In this document: positions 53,948-62,412 of the stretch, one piece after another
Layout of the letters: each line of letters begins with the position of its first letter
Numbering within the stretch: position 1 is the stretch's first letter
Source: Neomesorhizobium albiziae
GTDB taxonomy: Bacteria > Pseudomonadota > Alphaproteobacteria > Rhizobiales > Rhizobiaceae
Direction: 5' to 3'
Length of the DNA stretch: 64,000 bases
Assembly: GCF_900114255.1 (NCBI RefSeq)
Contig: NZ_FOSL01000009.1
Coordinates: 172,570 to 236,569 of the forward strand
Program-made: the position numbers and the translations under genes
The notes under the pieces: generated by a model
Seen by the model: the letters and a program-made list of their open reading frames with translations, nothing else
The model's database searches: none
Told to the model about the DNA's origin: nothing

Positions 53948-54877
53948 TCAGTTCCGCGAAATCAGGCGGCGAATTCGCGAGAGATCGGTGCCGATGAAGG
54001 ACTGCATGCCGATCGCCACCTGTTCTGGCGCCATGCCGGCAACGAAATCGCGGAACTCGTCGTCGCTCAGAGCCGGACCGCTCCAGTAGACCCGGCAGAA
54101 TTCGTGGTCGTCGTGGAAATGCCCGTCACCGCCCAGTACCTCGTCGGCATACCGGCCGTAGAGCATGCATTCGGAGAATTTGCGCGCCCGGCCGATCGTC
54201 TCCACCCAGTGGCGGCCGTGCACATCCTCGATCCGCCGGCACATGCCGACCAGCGTATCGCGGCGCCAGCCGATCAAGGTGGCGATATAGTCATGCCGGG
54301 AGATTTCGGGCTCTGCGATTCCAAGTGCGAGACCTGCATTGCGCGACCAGGTGAGGTGATCGCCCTCAACCGGCCTGGCGAGCGCGTTGTCGCGGCGGAA
54401 CAGGCGCGCTGCGCCGTCATGCCAGAAGACGCCGCAATCGAAAGGCCTCAGGAAGGCCACGTCGGAATCGCAATAGACCAGCAGATCCTCGCCGACATGG
54501 GCTGCTATCGCCATGCGGCGCAGCTGCTGCACATGCCAGCCGCGCAATGGCTGCGTCCTCAGGCTGAGCCAGATGCGGCGACGGAACAGGCTGACCGGAT
54601 CCCACCAGGCATGCAGCCAGGATGGCAGCAGGTCGCGTTCGTCGACGACTGTACGGGACTTGGTTTCCAGCTGCCTGAACAGCGAAACGTCACGGCTTTC
54701 GACCAGCAGGTAATGATGGGACGAGCCGGTGACGAATTGATCCATGGTTTCGCAAAGCAGCCGGCAGCGTTCGAAATCCGGCGCATAGCTGGCCGTCACG
54801 ACCGCGGCGGACGGAACGGTGGCATTGCGCAACGACCGGGTAGCCGGTTCGCTGCCGGGGACGAAGCGCCTGTTCAT
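53948..54877 (-). CDS. DUF6492-type glycosyltransferase-like protein
   Basis: The start MNRRFVPG gives 309 residues and overlaps the stop of the WecB/TagA-family gene by four bases, so the two are translationally coupled. It contains VVTASYAPDFERCRLLCETMD near the N-terminus and a DSD motif (137-139, LVYCDSDVAFLRPFD), as in metal-dependent GT-A glycosyltransferases. Substrates are unknown. A longer frame continues upstream but is a shadow of the next gene. Confidence 0.8.
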   Translation of the reverse strand: MNRRFVPGSEPATRSLRNATVPSAAVVTASYAPDFERCRLLCETMDQFVTGSSHHYLLVESRDVSLFRQLETKSRTVVDERDLLPSWLHAWWDPVSLFRRRIWLSLRTQPLRGWHVQQLRRMAIAAHVGEDLLVYCDSDVAFLRPFDCGVFWHDGAARLFRRDNALARPVEGDHLTWSRNAGLALGIAEPEISRHDYIATLIGWRRDTLVGMCRRIEDVHGRHWVETIGRARKFSECMLYGRYADEVLGGDGHFHDDHEFCRVYWSGPALSDDEFRDFVAGMAPEQVAIGMQSFIGTDLSRIRRLISRN

Positions 54878-55653
54878 CCGCCGTCGCCCGGCAGAAGCTT
54901 CTGGCGAAAGACGCGCAACAGGAAAAGCGGATTGCCGACGATATAGCGGCGCCACAGACGGCCAGGCTCGATTATCATTCGAAACAGCCATTCCATGCGC
55001 AGACGGCGCATGACACCGGGCGCGCGCGGAACCGCGCCGGACAGGAAATCGAACAGCGCGCCCACCGCGACCGGCAAGGTGCAATGCTCCCTGTCGAGAT
55101 TGCCTGCGATCCAGAATTCCTGTCGCGGAACGCCCATGGCGACAAGCAGGATATCGGGGCGGAACTTGACGAGGCGGTCGAGAATTTCCGGCTCCTGGCT
55201 CTCGGTGAAGAAGCCGTCGTGGATGACCTCGATCCGGTGCTGAGGTGCAATTTCCAGGAGCCTGGCGGCTGCCTGGTCGGCATTCTTCCGGGTTGCGCCG
55301 AGCAGACCGACTTTCAGCGGGATCGCAGCCGCACGCAGAAATCCCGGAATGAAATCGGTCCCGTTGAGATTGGCGGGAAACGGCTCGCCATACAGGACCC
55401 TGGCAGCCACGTCGACGCCGACACCATCCGGCAGGATCAGGAAATCGGAAAGCACGCGCTCGAACGCGGGATCGTTCGCGGCGACGTTCGCATTGTGCGC
55501 GTTGAGGAAGCTCACCTTGGTAAAGCGCCTTTCGGCGATCAGCCGCAGGAACAGCCGCGACGCCTGTTCGGCGGTGACGCTGGCCACCGCGACGCCGAGT
55601 ATTTCCCTCAGCTCGGGCGGGTCGAAAGGTGGCCGCGACGACTGCATGTTCAT
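54874..55653 (-). CDS. WecB/TagA/CpsF-family glycosyltransferase
   Basis: This 259-residue GT26-family enzyme transfers N-acetylmannosamine-type sugars to a lipid-linked acceptor in related systems. Family features are FLNAHNANVAANDPAF, LPDGVGVDVAARVL, VGLLGATRKNADQAA and VAMGVPRQEFWI. The C-terminal basic and hydrophobic region (RRLRMEWLFRMIIEPGRLWRR) is typical of membrane association. It is coupled to the genes on both sides by overlapping start and stop codons. Confidence 0.9.
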   Translation of the reverse strand: MNMQSSRPPFDPPELREILGVAVASVTAEQASRLFLRLIAERRFTKVSFLNAHNANVAANDPAFERVLSDFLILPDGVGVDVAARVLYGEPFPANLNGTDFIPGFLRAAAIPLKVGLLGATRKNADQAAARLLEIAPQHRIEVIHDGFFTESQEPEILDRLVKFRPDILLVAMGVPRQEFWIAGNLDREHCTLPVAVGALFDFLSGAVPRAPGVMRRLRMEWLFRMIIEPGRLWRRYIVGNPLFLLRVFRQKLLPGDGG

Positions 55654-56828
55654 GCCGCCGCTTGTCGGCTGGCCGCACCGATCTTGACCAGGCCGAGACG
55701 AACCTGCGCATCGAGAGCGTCGCGCTGGCGGCGATAGAAGTCGCGGCCGTCGACATCGCTAGCGGCGCCATGCTTGGCCAACCGAAGCAAGGCTTCGGCA
55801 AACTCCTCGGCCTCGTCGGCGACGACGCAGTTTTCAGGTATGCGGTCGATGCCGCGCAGCGAGCGCGTGGTGGCCACCGCCGGCAGGCCGAGTTCGAAGG
55901 TCTCGATGGATTTCAGCTGGACGCCAGTGCCGGCACGGCTGATCAGCGGAATGACGGCGGCGCCGCGCACGAATTCGGTGGCATCCGGCACGCGGCCGAC
56001 GAAACTGACACCGGGATGGCGCGACGAAAGGCCGGCAGGCAAATGGCCCGCGATATGGATGCGGAAATCGCCTGGCAGAAGCGGCACGACGGATTCCAGA
56101 AACCAGTCGAGGCCTATACGGTTGGGCTGCCAGGTCCAGGTGCCGACAAGGGCCGCATCACAGACGATCTCTCGCCGCGATGGCGCCGGCGGCGGCGCCA
56201 GCCGGGTGACCAGCGGGAGTGCTGCCGAGCGCAGATTTCCTTCAACGCCAAGAGCCTGGCGATCCTCGTCGGCAAGCGTCCAGACGAAGCTGGCATTGGC
56301 GCAGAGCCGCGCCTCGATGCCTTTCAACAGCCTAGCCTCGCGCCGGTAGAGGAATTTCTGCAGCAAGCCGGTGGCGGATTCGGCATTTTCCTCGGCCGAG
56401 CGGAACTCGACATTGTGCGCGACGAAGATCGAAGGCTTGTCCGCAAAAAGCCCTTCAAAGGCGCCGGCTAACTGAACGGCATTGATGACATAGCCGTCAT
56501 ACGGGCCGATGGCGCGAAGGGCCGCTTTCACGTTATCCGGGGTGGCGGCGCGCAGTTTGATGGATGAGAAGGTGAGGCCCGCGGCCATGGCCTTGCCCAG
56601 CCATTCGATCTTCTGCGGCAACGAGGCGTTCTCGGTGCGAACATCGACGGCGCCGAGCACGACCGTGTTTTCCGGATCGGAAGGCTCCTTGCCAGGCCAA
56701 GCGTAACCCAGCACCGTCACGCGCACACCGGCCCGGCGCAGCGCGTCGATGATCGCCGCGTTGGCAATCTCGTAGCCGGTTGCCGGTGCCGCATGCGGCA
56801 CGATGGAGGTGGCGAAAACCAGATGCAT
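55650..56828 (-). CDS. Glycosyltransferase family 4 (GT-B) protein
   Basis: The start MHLVFATSIVPHAAPATGYEIAN gives 392 residues; the 28-codon extension is unsupported. It is a GT-B fold enzyme with the donor-binding C-terminal half (ALVGTWTWQPNRIGLDWFL, GHLPAGLSSRHPGVSFVGRV, SRAGTGVQLKSIETFELGLP containing the conserved E). It is the first gene of a three-gene minus-strand set with overlapping ends. Sugar and acceptor are unknown. Confidence 0.87.
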   Translation of the reverse strand: MHLVFATSIVPHAAPATGYEIANAAIIDALRRAGVRVTVLGYAWPGKEPSDPENTVVLGAVDVRTENASLPQKIEWLGKAMAAGLTFSSIKLRAATPDNVKAALRAIGPYDGYVINAVQLAGAFEGLFADKPSIFVAHNVEFRSAEENAESATGLLQKFLYRREARLLKGIEARLCANASFVWTLADEDRQALGVEGNLRSAALPLVTRLAPPPAPSRREIVCDAALVGTWTWQPNRIGLDWFLESVVPLLPGDFRIHIAGHLPAGLSSRHPGVSFVGRVPDATEFVRGAAVIPLISRAGTGVQLKSIETFELGLPAVATTRSLRGIDRIPENCVVADEAEEFAEALLRLAKHGAASDVDGRDFYRRQRDALDAQVRLGLVKIGAASRQAAA

Positions 56829-57004
56829 GAACCTGTCCCGTGCAGTTCCGGTAGCAAAGGGCGGTGAAATGTTGATTAAGCGCGGTCCGAGTAACGCAAC
56901 CGAAAGTGGCATCGCGCCGGTATCGTCCGCCGATCTGGGAAAGTGCTTAATGGATTGTTATCGTCAATGGGAGGATTTTATTAAAGGTATCTCAGTTTTG
57001 AAGT

Positions 57005-57355
57005 TCAGCTCGATTGTGACGCATCGGATGATTTCGACGCGTCTGATGTTGCCGAGGCAGGTTTCGGAGCTTGCTGACTACCCAAAATATAGCCTGCAAT
57101 CCCACTTATGGTGGCGATTGCGGCATCGGGAGAGATCTTATCAATTATCCTGAGCCCAAAGATTGCGATGACTATGACGATTGCCGTTGTCATGCGAATG
57201 ACGAGACCGGACTGAGCTGCTAACAGCATCAACTCGATTGTTGACTCCGGAGCCCTGACCAGTCCGACAACGGCGATTAGGGCAACTGTCCCGATGCACA
57301 TTCCCAACACAATAGCGGTGAGGCGAGAGAGCTCTACAACATCATCGATTTCCAT
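57005..57355 (-). CDS. Orphan small membrane protein in an AT-rich patch
   Basis: This 116-residue protein has three hydrophobic segments (about 11-33, 41-67 and 78-92) and a Ser/Ala/Lys-rich tail (SATSDASKSSDASQSS). No family is recognised. The surrounding 56.9-57.6 kb is clearly richer in A and T than its neighbours, and codon use follows that. This suggests acquired DNA within the polysaccharide cluster. Confidence 0.6.
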   Translation of the reverse strand: MEIDDVVELSRLTAIVLGMCIGTVALIAVVGLVRAPESTIELMLLAAQSGLVIRMTTAIVIVIAIFGLRIIDKISPDAAIATISGIAGYILGSQQAPKPASATSDASKSSDASQSS

Positions 57356-57562
57356 GGCAGGCCCCTATTACTTGGACAATAATCATGGTGTGCTCACACC
57401 TAAGCAGTCTACAGGTTGCCGGCCTTACAAAAAATCGGAAAATTCAAACTGAAAAACTACCATTTTATTGAAAGGCATTTCTCGATTGATACGCCTGCCT
57501 GCCTTCGTGAAGCGCCCGGCGATCGGATTTGCTGCTGGCATCATACGCCCGCAAACATAACT
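57356..57562. other. AT-rich intergenic stretch without a gene
   Basis: Only short A/T-rich frames without ribosome binding sites are present. It leads into the CtrA box before the family 2 glycosyltransferase gene. Confidence 0.5.
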
Positions 57563-57577
57563 TTTAACGAGACATTA
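57563..57577 (+). promoter_or_regulatory. CtrA box TTAA-N7-TTAA upstream of a glycosyltransferase gene
   Basis: TTAA-CGAGACA-TTAA has exact 7-base spacing, 51 bases before the family 2 glycosyltransferase start. It lies in an AT-rich patch, so chance occurrence is more likely here than at 21106-21120. Confidence 0.5.
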
Positions 57578-57627
57578 AACGAAAAAAGAGTTCATCTGGA
57601 ATTGACCACCCAGATTTCGGCCGGGGC

Positions 57628-58626
57628 ATGAATTCAAACCCATCCAGTGGTTCCATATCGATTCTCGCCCGCTCGCCCGGCCTCGAGCAGGAGACTATTC
57701 GCGCCGTGGTCACGGTGCCGACGTTCCGCCGGCCGGTGCAACTGCTGGAAACGCTGGCCTCGCTGCAGGCGCAACGAACCGGGCGACGTTTCGCGGTGAT
57801 CGTCATGGAAAACGAAGCGGAAGCCCGCGAAGGCGCCGCCGCCGCGCAACCGCTTTTTGAGCGCGGCGCGATCGACGGCCTGCTGATCGTCGCGCATGAG
57901 CGCGGCAATTGCAGCGCCTACAATGCCGGCTGGCAGACGGCGCTGCTGAATTTCCCGAATTTCGAGCACCTTCTGGTCATCGACGACGACGAACTGGCCG
58001 ACCCAGACTGGCTGGAGCGAATGTGCAGCGCCAGCGAGACGCTGGGCGCCGACATCGTCGGCGGGCCGCAAGTGCCTGTCTTCGCGCAAGCCGCGCATTC
58101 GAAATGGGCAACCCATCCGGTCTTCGCACCGCCATACACGCGGACGGGACTGGTGGATGCGCTTTATTCGTCGGGCAATCTGCTGGTCGGCCACAACGTG
58201 CTCATCCACATGGGGCCACCCTTTCTCGACCTGAGGTTCAATTTCATGGGGGGCGGCGATTCCGATTTCCTCAGCCGCTCGAGCCAGGCGGGCTTCCGAC
58301 TGGCCTGGTGCGCCGAAGCCGTGGTGCGCGAAACCGTCCCGGCGCGGCGCGTCGAGGCCGACTGGATTCGCGCGCGGTCGCTGCGCAACGGGGTGATCTC
58401 CACCCTGGTCGAGAAGAAGAAGCGCGCCGGCACCAGCCTTGCCGGTGTGAAAGTGCTTGCAAAAAGCCTGGCGCTGCTGGCCGCCTCGCCTTTTCGCGGC
58501 GCGCTGAAGCTTGCGCAGACCGGGTCGGTTTCGGTCGGCCTTTACCCGGTCTACGTGGCGCTCGGCCGCGTCATGGCGGAATTCGGATATGCCAATGAGC
58601 AATACCGGCAGCCTGAGAAGAACTGA
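57628..58626 (+). CDS. Glycosyltransferase family 2 protein
   Basis: This 332-residue GT-A enzyme has AVVTVPTFRRPVQLLETLASL near the N-terminus, the metal-binding DDDE (119-122, LLVIDDDELADPDWL) and GGGDSDFLSRSSQAGF with the catalytic-base region. No clear signal peptide is seen. The following ligase-like gene starts inside its 3' end (ATG at 58589 or 58595), so the two are co-translated. It probably adds a sugar during assembly of the same surface polysaccharide. Confidence 0.9.
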   Translation: MNSNPSSGSISILARSPGLEQETIRAVVTVPTFRRPVQLLETLASLQAQRTGRRFAVIVMENEAEAREGAAAAQPLFERGAIDGLLIVAHERGNCSAYNAGWQTALLNFPNFEHLLVIDDDELADPDWLERMCSASETLGADIVGGPQVPVFAQAAHSKWATHPVFAPPYTRTGLVDALYSSGNLLVGHNVLIHMGPPFLDLRFNFMGGGDSDFLSRSSQAGFRLAWCAEAVVRETVPARRVEADWIRARSLRNGVISTLVEKKKRAGTSLAGVKVLAKSLALLAASPFRGALKLAQTGSVSVGLYPVYVALGRVMAEFGYANEQYRQPEKN

Positions 58627-59908
58627 GGCCCGGCGGCTTCTTGCCGGCTTCACCACGCGGCGCGTCACCACCGCCATCGCGACGCTCGTCCTGGCCGTCG
58701 TCATCATCTCGTTCAAACCGTTCCAACTGAACGGCGACCAGGTCACAGAAGGCGGCGACATCGTCAACCAGCTCGGTTTCGGCTCGCTGGGCGCCCTCTG
58801 CCTGTTTTCGCTGCTGTCGTTCGTGGACCGCCGCGTGCTGGCGGCGTTGTTCAGCCCGTGGTGGCTGGCGCTGCTGGGTTTCCTGGTGCTTTCGGTGTTC
58901 AACGCCACCGACCCGTCGGCGGCGATGCGCGCCGCCTCGTTCACGGTGATCGGCATTCTGGCGATGATGACGGTGCTCGCCTTGCCGCGCGATGCCGACG
59001 CGTTTTCAACAGCGCTCGCCGCTGCCGGCTTTGCGGTAGTGTTCCTCAGCTATGCCGGACTGGTGATCTTTCCCGACATCGCCAAGCACACGGCGGACTC
59101 GGTCGAGCCGGAACATGCCGGGTTCTGGCGCGGCGTCTTCCAGCACAAGAACATCGCCGGCCCGGTGATGGCCTGCTTCAGCTTCGGCGGGCTTTATCTC
59201 TGGCGCCGTGGCTGGAAGCGCGCCGGAGCGCTGCTGTTTGTCACGGCGTTCCTTTTCATGGCCAACACAGGCTCGAAGACCACCGCGGGGCTGGTGCCGG
59301 TGGCGATTGGCCTGGTGGTGCTTCCCGGCATGATCGGCATGCGGCTGCTCACCCCGATCCTTTTCGTCGTTGCGTTCGTCGCGACGGCGCTTGCGACCGT
59401 GGGCATCGTCTTCATCGCGCCACTCACCGAACTTGCCAACCGGCTGGCGCCGGACCTCACCTATACCGGCCGGACCGACCTATGGAAGTTCATGGGCGAC
59501 ATGATCATGCGCCAGCCATGGACAGGCTATGGATATGAAAGCTTCTGGGGAACGCCATTCGTCACCAGCACCGACAAGTCGTTCGACCAGAGCTGGGATA
59601 TCACCGGTATCGTGCACGGGCACGAAGGTTACCTCGACCTCGCCATCGCCATGGGGTTGCCGGCGCTCTGCGTAGCGATCGTCGCCTTCCTGATCGTACC
59701 GCTGATCGACTACATGCGCGCGCCATTGCTCAAGGAAAACGTCTACCTCGCCGACTTCTTCATGATGATATTGCTGTTCACCCTGTTCAACGCGTTCCTG
59801 GAATCCTTCTTCTTCCGCCGCGCCGATCCGGTTTGGCTATTTTTCGTCATGGCGGCATTCGGCCTGAGATTGATCGCGCGATTCCCGGTGCGGGCAGCGC
59901 CGGGTTGA
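58595..59908 (+). CDS. O-antigen ligase / polysaccharide polymerase family membrane protein
   Basis: This 437-residue protein starting MSNTGSLRR (an ATG six bases earlier is equivalent) has about 11-12 transmembrane segments. It has a large periplasmic loop near the C-terminus with the Wzy_C-type motif YTGRTDLWKFMGDMIMRQPWTGYGYESFW. GVFQHKNIAGPVMA is typical of WaaL/Wzy-like proteins such as ExoQ. It may polymerise repeat units or ligate glycan to lipid A, and the sequence does not separate these roles. Confidence 0.87.
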   Translation: MSNTGSLRRTEARRLLAGFTTRRVTTAIATLVLAVVIISFKPFQLNGDQVTEGGDIVNQLGFGSLGALCLFSLLSFVDRRVLAALFSPWWLALLGFLVLSVFNATDPSAAMRAASFTVIGILAMMTVLALPRDADAFSTALAAAGFAVVFLSYAGLVIFPDIAKHTADSVEPEHAGFWRGVFQHKNIAGPVMACFSFGGLYLWRRGWKRAGALLFVTAFLFMANTGSKTTAGLVPVAIGLVVLPGMIGMRLLTPILFVVAFVATALATVGIVFIAPLTELANRLAPDLTYTGRTDLWKFMGDMIMRQPWTGYGYESFWGTPFVTSTDKSFDQSWDITGIVHGHEGYLDLAIAMGLPALCVAIVAFLIVPLIDYMRAPLLKENVYLADFFMMILLFTLFNAFLESFFFRRADPVWLFFVMAAFGLRLIARFPVRAAPG

Positions 59909-59978
59909 GCCATAGTCCGGCAGCGTCTTCCTCGCGGCCGTCCGACGGGTTATGTCAGCCGTCGGGAGATTTTCGGAC

Positions 59979-60791
59979 ATGACATCGACAGTGATCTTGG
60001 CCGGTTGCGGCAATATGGGGTACGCCATGCTTTCGGGCTGGCTGAAATCGGGGCGTCTGGCCCCCGGCGATGCCTGGGTGGTGGAACCCAACGAGGCGCT
60101 GCGCCAGCGCGCGGCCGATCTTGGCAGCCACGCGGTGGCGGAGAGTGCCGCCCTGCCCTCCGGCCTGTCGCCGACACTGGTGATGTTTGCAGTGAAGCCG
60201 CAAGTGATGCGCGAGGTGGTCGCCGGCTACAAGGCATTCGCCGACGGCAGAACGACGTTTCTCAGCATTGCCGCCGGCACGCCGATCGCCACGTTCGAAG
60301 AGATTCTCGGCGCCGTGCCGGTGATCCGCTGCATGCCCAACACGCCTGCCGCGATCGGCAAGGGCATGATGGTGACGGTGGCGAACCGGCTGGTGACGGA
60401 GGCGGCGCGCGACTTCGTCGGCGGCTTGCTGTCGGCCAGCGGAGAGGTCGCCGCTGTCGACGACGAAGCCCTGATGGATGCGGTCACCGCGGTTTCCGGT
60501 TCGGGGCCGGCCTATGTGTTCCATTTCATCGAGGCGCTGACCGCGGCCGGCGAAAAGGCCGGGCTGCCTTTGGACACCGCCAGGCTGCTCGCCATGCAGA
60601 CTGTCCACGGAGCGGCAAGCCTCGCCGCCGAAAGCCGGCAGGAGCCCGGCATGCTGCGCCAGCAGGTCACCAGCCCCAACGGCACCACGGCTGCAGCGCT
60701 TGCGGTGCTGATGGGCGACGACCGGCTCAAGAATCTCGTCGTTGAAGCAGTGGAAGCCGCAAGGCTGCGATCGATCGAACTCGGAAAGTAG
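59979..60791 (+). CDS. proC: Pyrroline-5-carboxylate reductase
   Basis: This enzyme performs the last step of proline synthesis, NAD(P)H-dependent reduction of pyrroline-5-carboxylate. It has 270 residues from the ATG at 59979 (GGGAG upstream); an ATG at 59952 adds nine residues. The Rossmann start TVILAGCGNMGYAMLSGWL, VMFAVKPQVM, RCMPNTPAAIGKGM, AVSGSGPAYVFHFIEAL and the C-terminal signature region LRQQVTSPNGTTAAAL are all present. Confidence 0.95.
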   Translation: MTSTVILAGCGNMGYAMLSGWLKSGRLAPGDAWVVEPNEALRQRAADLGSHAVAESAALPSGLSPTLVMFAVKPQVMREVVAGYKAFADGRTTFLSIAAGTPIATFEEILGAVPVIRCMPNTPAAIGKGMMVTVANRLVTEAARDFVGGLLSASGEVAAVDDEALMDAVTAVSGSGPAYVFHFIEALTAAGEKAGLPLDTARLLAMQTVHGAASLAAESRQEPGMLRQQVTSPNGTTAAALAVLMGDDRLKNLVVEAVEAARLRSIELGK

Positions 60792-60798
60792 AAGCCGG

Positions 60799-62112
60799 TC
60801 AACCGAGGTGAAGCATCGCGTCCTGCAGCTTGCGCAAGCGGAACAGATTGGTGCCGGTGTCGGGCGCGGCGTTGGCGGTGGTCAGCAATTCGCCCTTTTT
60901 CACGGGTTTCAGCACCTTGCCGGCTTCAAGAAGGCCGACCGGCACGGCATTGCTGGCCCGCGCCTCAGTCACCGTCATCGTCCATGAGCGGTAGCAGGTC
61001 TCGCCTATCGCATCGAAAGTCTCGCCGGCCGCGAGGTCGCGTTTGGCGACCGCGCAGACTTCCGCGACGGGGTTCGGCAGCGGCACCATGTCCGGCCTGC
61101 CGTAGAGCGCGATGCGGGCTGCGGTCAGCGGCACTTCCAGCGATGTCAGGTGGTAAGGACGGAAGAAGCTGTAATACGGCCCCTCGCCGATGTGCAGGTC
61201 GTCCATGCGTTCGATGATGCGGGGATGCGTCGCCTCGACGATGACGAAGACGCCCGGCGCCACGCCCTTGCCGATCGTGTAGTCGACAACGCCCTTGTTG
61301 TGCAGGATGCCGCCGTCCTCGCGTGGAATCAGCACTTTCACCATGTCGTCGCGGTCGGTTTTCGGGCCGTGCATGCCGGGCACGTCGGGCACCAGGCCGG
61401 TGGCGTTGGCGATGGCGCACATCTCGACCATGGTCTTGGAGCCGTCGACGAACTCGACCAGCATGCGCGGGTTCATGTTGCGGCGGATCGCTTCCTCGCG
61501 ATAGTCGTCCGGCACCGCGTCATGGTTGAGCGGATTGTTCTTGCCCTTGCCGGCCGACACGATGGTGTAGCCGAGCGCGGTGGCGAACTCGATCAGTTCC
61601 ATGCAGCTCGAGGGCTCGTCGCCGGCGCCGACCGAATAGACAACACCCAGGCGGTCGGCCTCCTGCTTCAGGAAGGCGCCGATGGTGACATCTGCCTCGA
61701 CATTCATCATGACGAGATGCTTGCCGTGCTCCATTGCCATCAGGTCGAAATCGGCGGCCACGCCGGGCTTGCCGGTGGCGTCGATGACGACATCGATCAG
61801 CGGGTTGGTGACCAGCAATTCGTTCGAGGTAATGGCGATCTTTCCCAATTCGATGGCCGCGGTGACCCGCGAGGCGGTATCGGCCTCGCGCGCCATGGCC
61901 TCGTCGCCATAGGCGATCCTGATTGCGTCGCGGGCAGTGTGAGGGCGGCGGGTCGAGACCGCGCAGACCTCGATGCCCTTCATCAGCATGCCCTGGGTGA
62001 CCAGGTCGGTGCCCATTTCGCCCGAACCGATGACACCGATGCGCACCGGGCGGCCTTCGTCGGCGCGCCTTGCAAGATCGCGGGCAAGCCCGGTGAGGGC
62101 GACATTGGTCAT
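60799..62112 (-). CDS. NAD(P)-dependent oxidoreductase with C-terminal SAF domain
   Basis: The start MTNVALTGLARDLARR gives 437 residues; the same frame continues far upstream but only as a shadow of the PLP gene. It has an N-terminal Rossmann fold of the homoserine-dehydrogenase-like type (IGVIGSGEMGTDLVTQG), a middle region with VIDATGKPGVAADF and GAGDEPSSCMELIEFA, and a SAF domain at the C-terminus (AKRDLAAGETFDAIGE, GLLEAGKVLKPVKKGELLT). Related proteins act on sugar acids. The substrate is not evident. Confidence 0.85.
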   Translation of the reverse strand: MTNVALTGLARDLARRADEGRPVRIGVIGSGEMGTDLVTQGMLMKGIEVCAVSTRRPHTARDAIRIAYGDEAMAREADTASRVTAAIELGKIAITSNELLVTNPLIDVVIDATGKPGVAADFDLMAMEHGKHLVMMNVEADVTIGAFLKQEADRLGVVYSVGAGDEPSSCMELIEFATALGYTIVSAGKGKNNPLNHDAVPDDYREEAIRRNMNPRMLVEFVDGSKTMVEMCAIANATGLVPDVPGMHGPKTDRDDMVKVLIPREDGGILHNKGVVDYTIGKGVAPGVFVIVEATHPRIIERMDDLHIGEGPYYSFFRPYHLTSLEVPLTAARIALYGRPDMVPLPNPVAEVCAVAKRDLAAGETFDAIGETCYRSWTMTVTEARASNAVPVGLLEAGKVLKPVKKGELLTTANAAPDTGTNLFRLRKLQDAMLHLG

Positions 62113-62324
62113 GTAATTATCCGATGCTGGCGTTCGGCGCCGGAATAACAGAAAACCGCAGCGGTTTGTCAAATCAAACGGCGAAAGCTTCCGGCCATTG
62201 TCGATTCTAGCGCATTTCCGCCACCACTGCTTGCGCTCTTCAGCCGGCTTTCGGAAAAGGCCTTCCGCCCTTCCAGTCCCCGAGACAATGTGTGAATATG
62301 CTCGGCGTCGTTCAAAGTGGAACG

Positions 62325-62340
62325 ATCGGATTAATCCGAT
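62325..62340. promoter_or_regulatory. Perfect 16-bp palindrome between divergent genes
   Basis: ATCGGATT/AATCCGAT is a perfect palindrome about 73 bases upstream of the PLP-enzyme start, within a 300-base gap that has no gene. It has the form of an operator for a dimeric regulator. The regulator is unknown. Confidence 0.5.
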
Positions 62341-62412
62341 TTTCAACCCGATCGACGTACGGTCCCGCGCCAAAGGGCCGGAACACGGCCGTCGATGGTG
62401 ACAGGGACGGCA

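Noticed and set aside
54878..55801. Extension of the DUF6492 protein to 617 residues
   Set aside because: It runs antisense-frame through the WecB/TagA-family gene on the same strand. The ATG at 54877 overlapping that gene's stop is the natural start.
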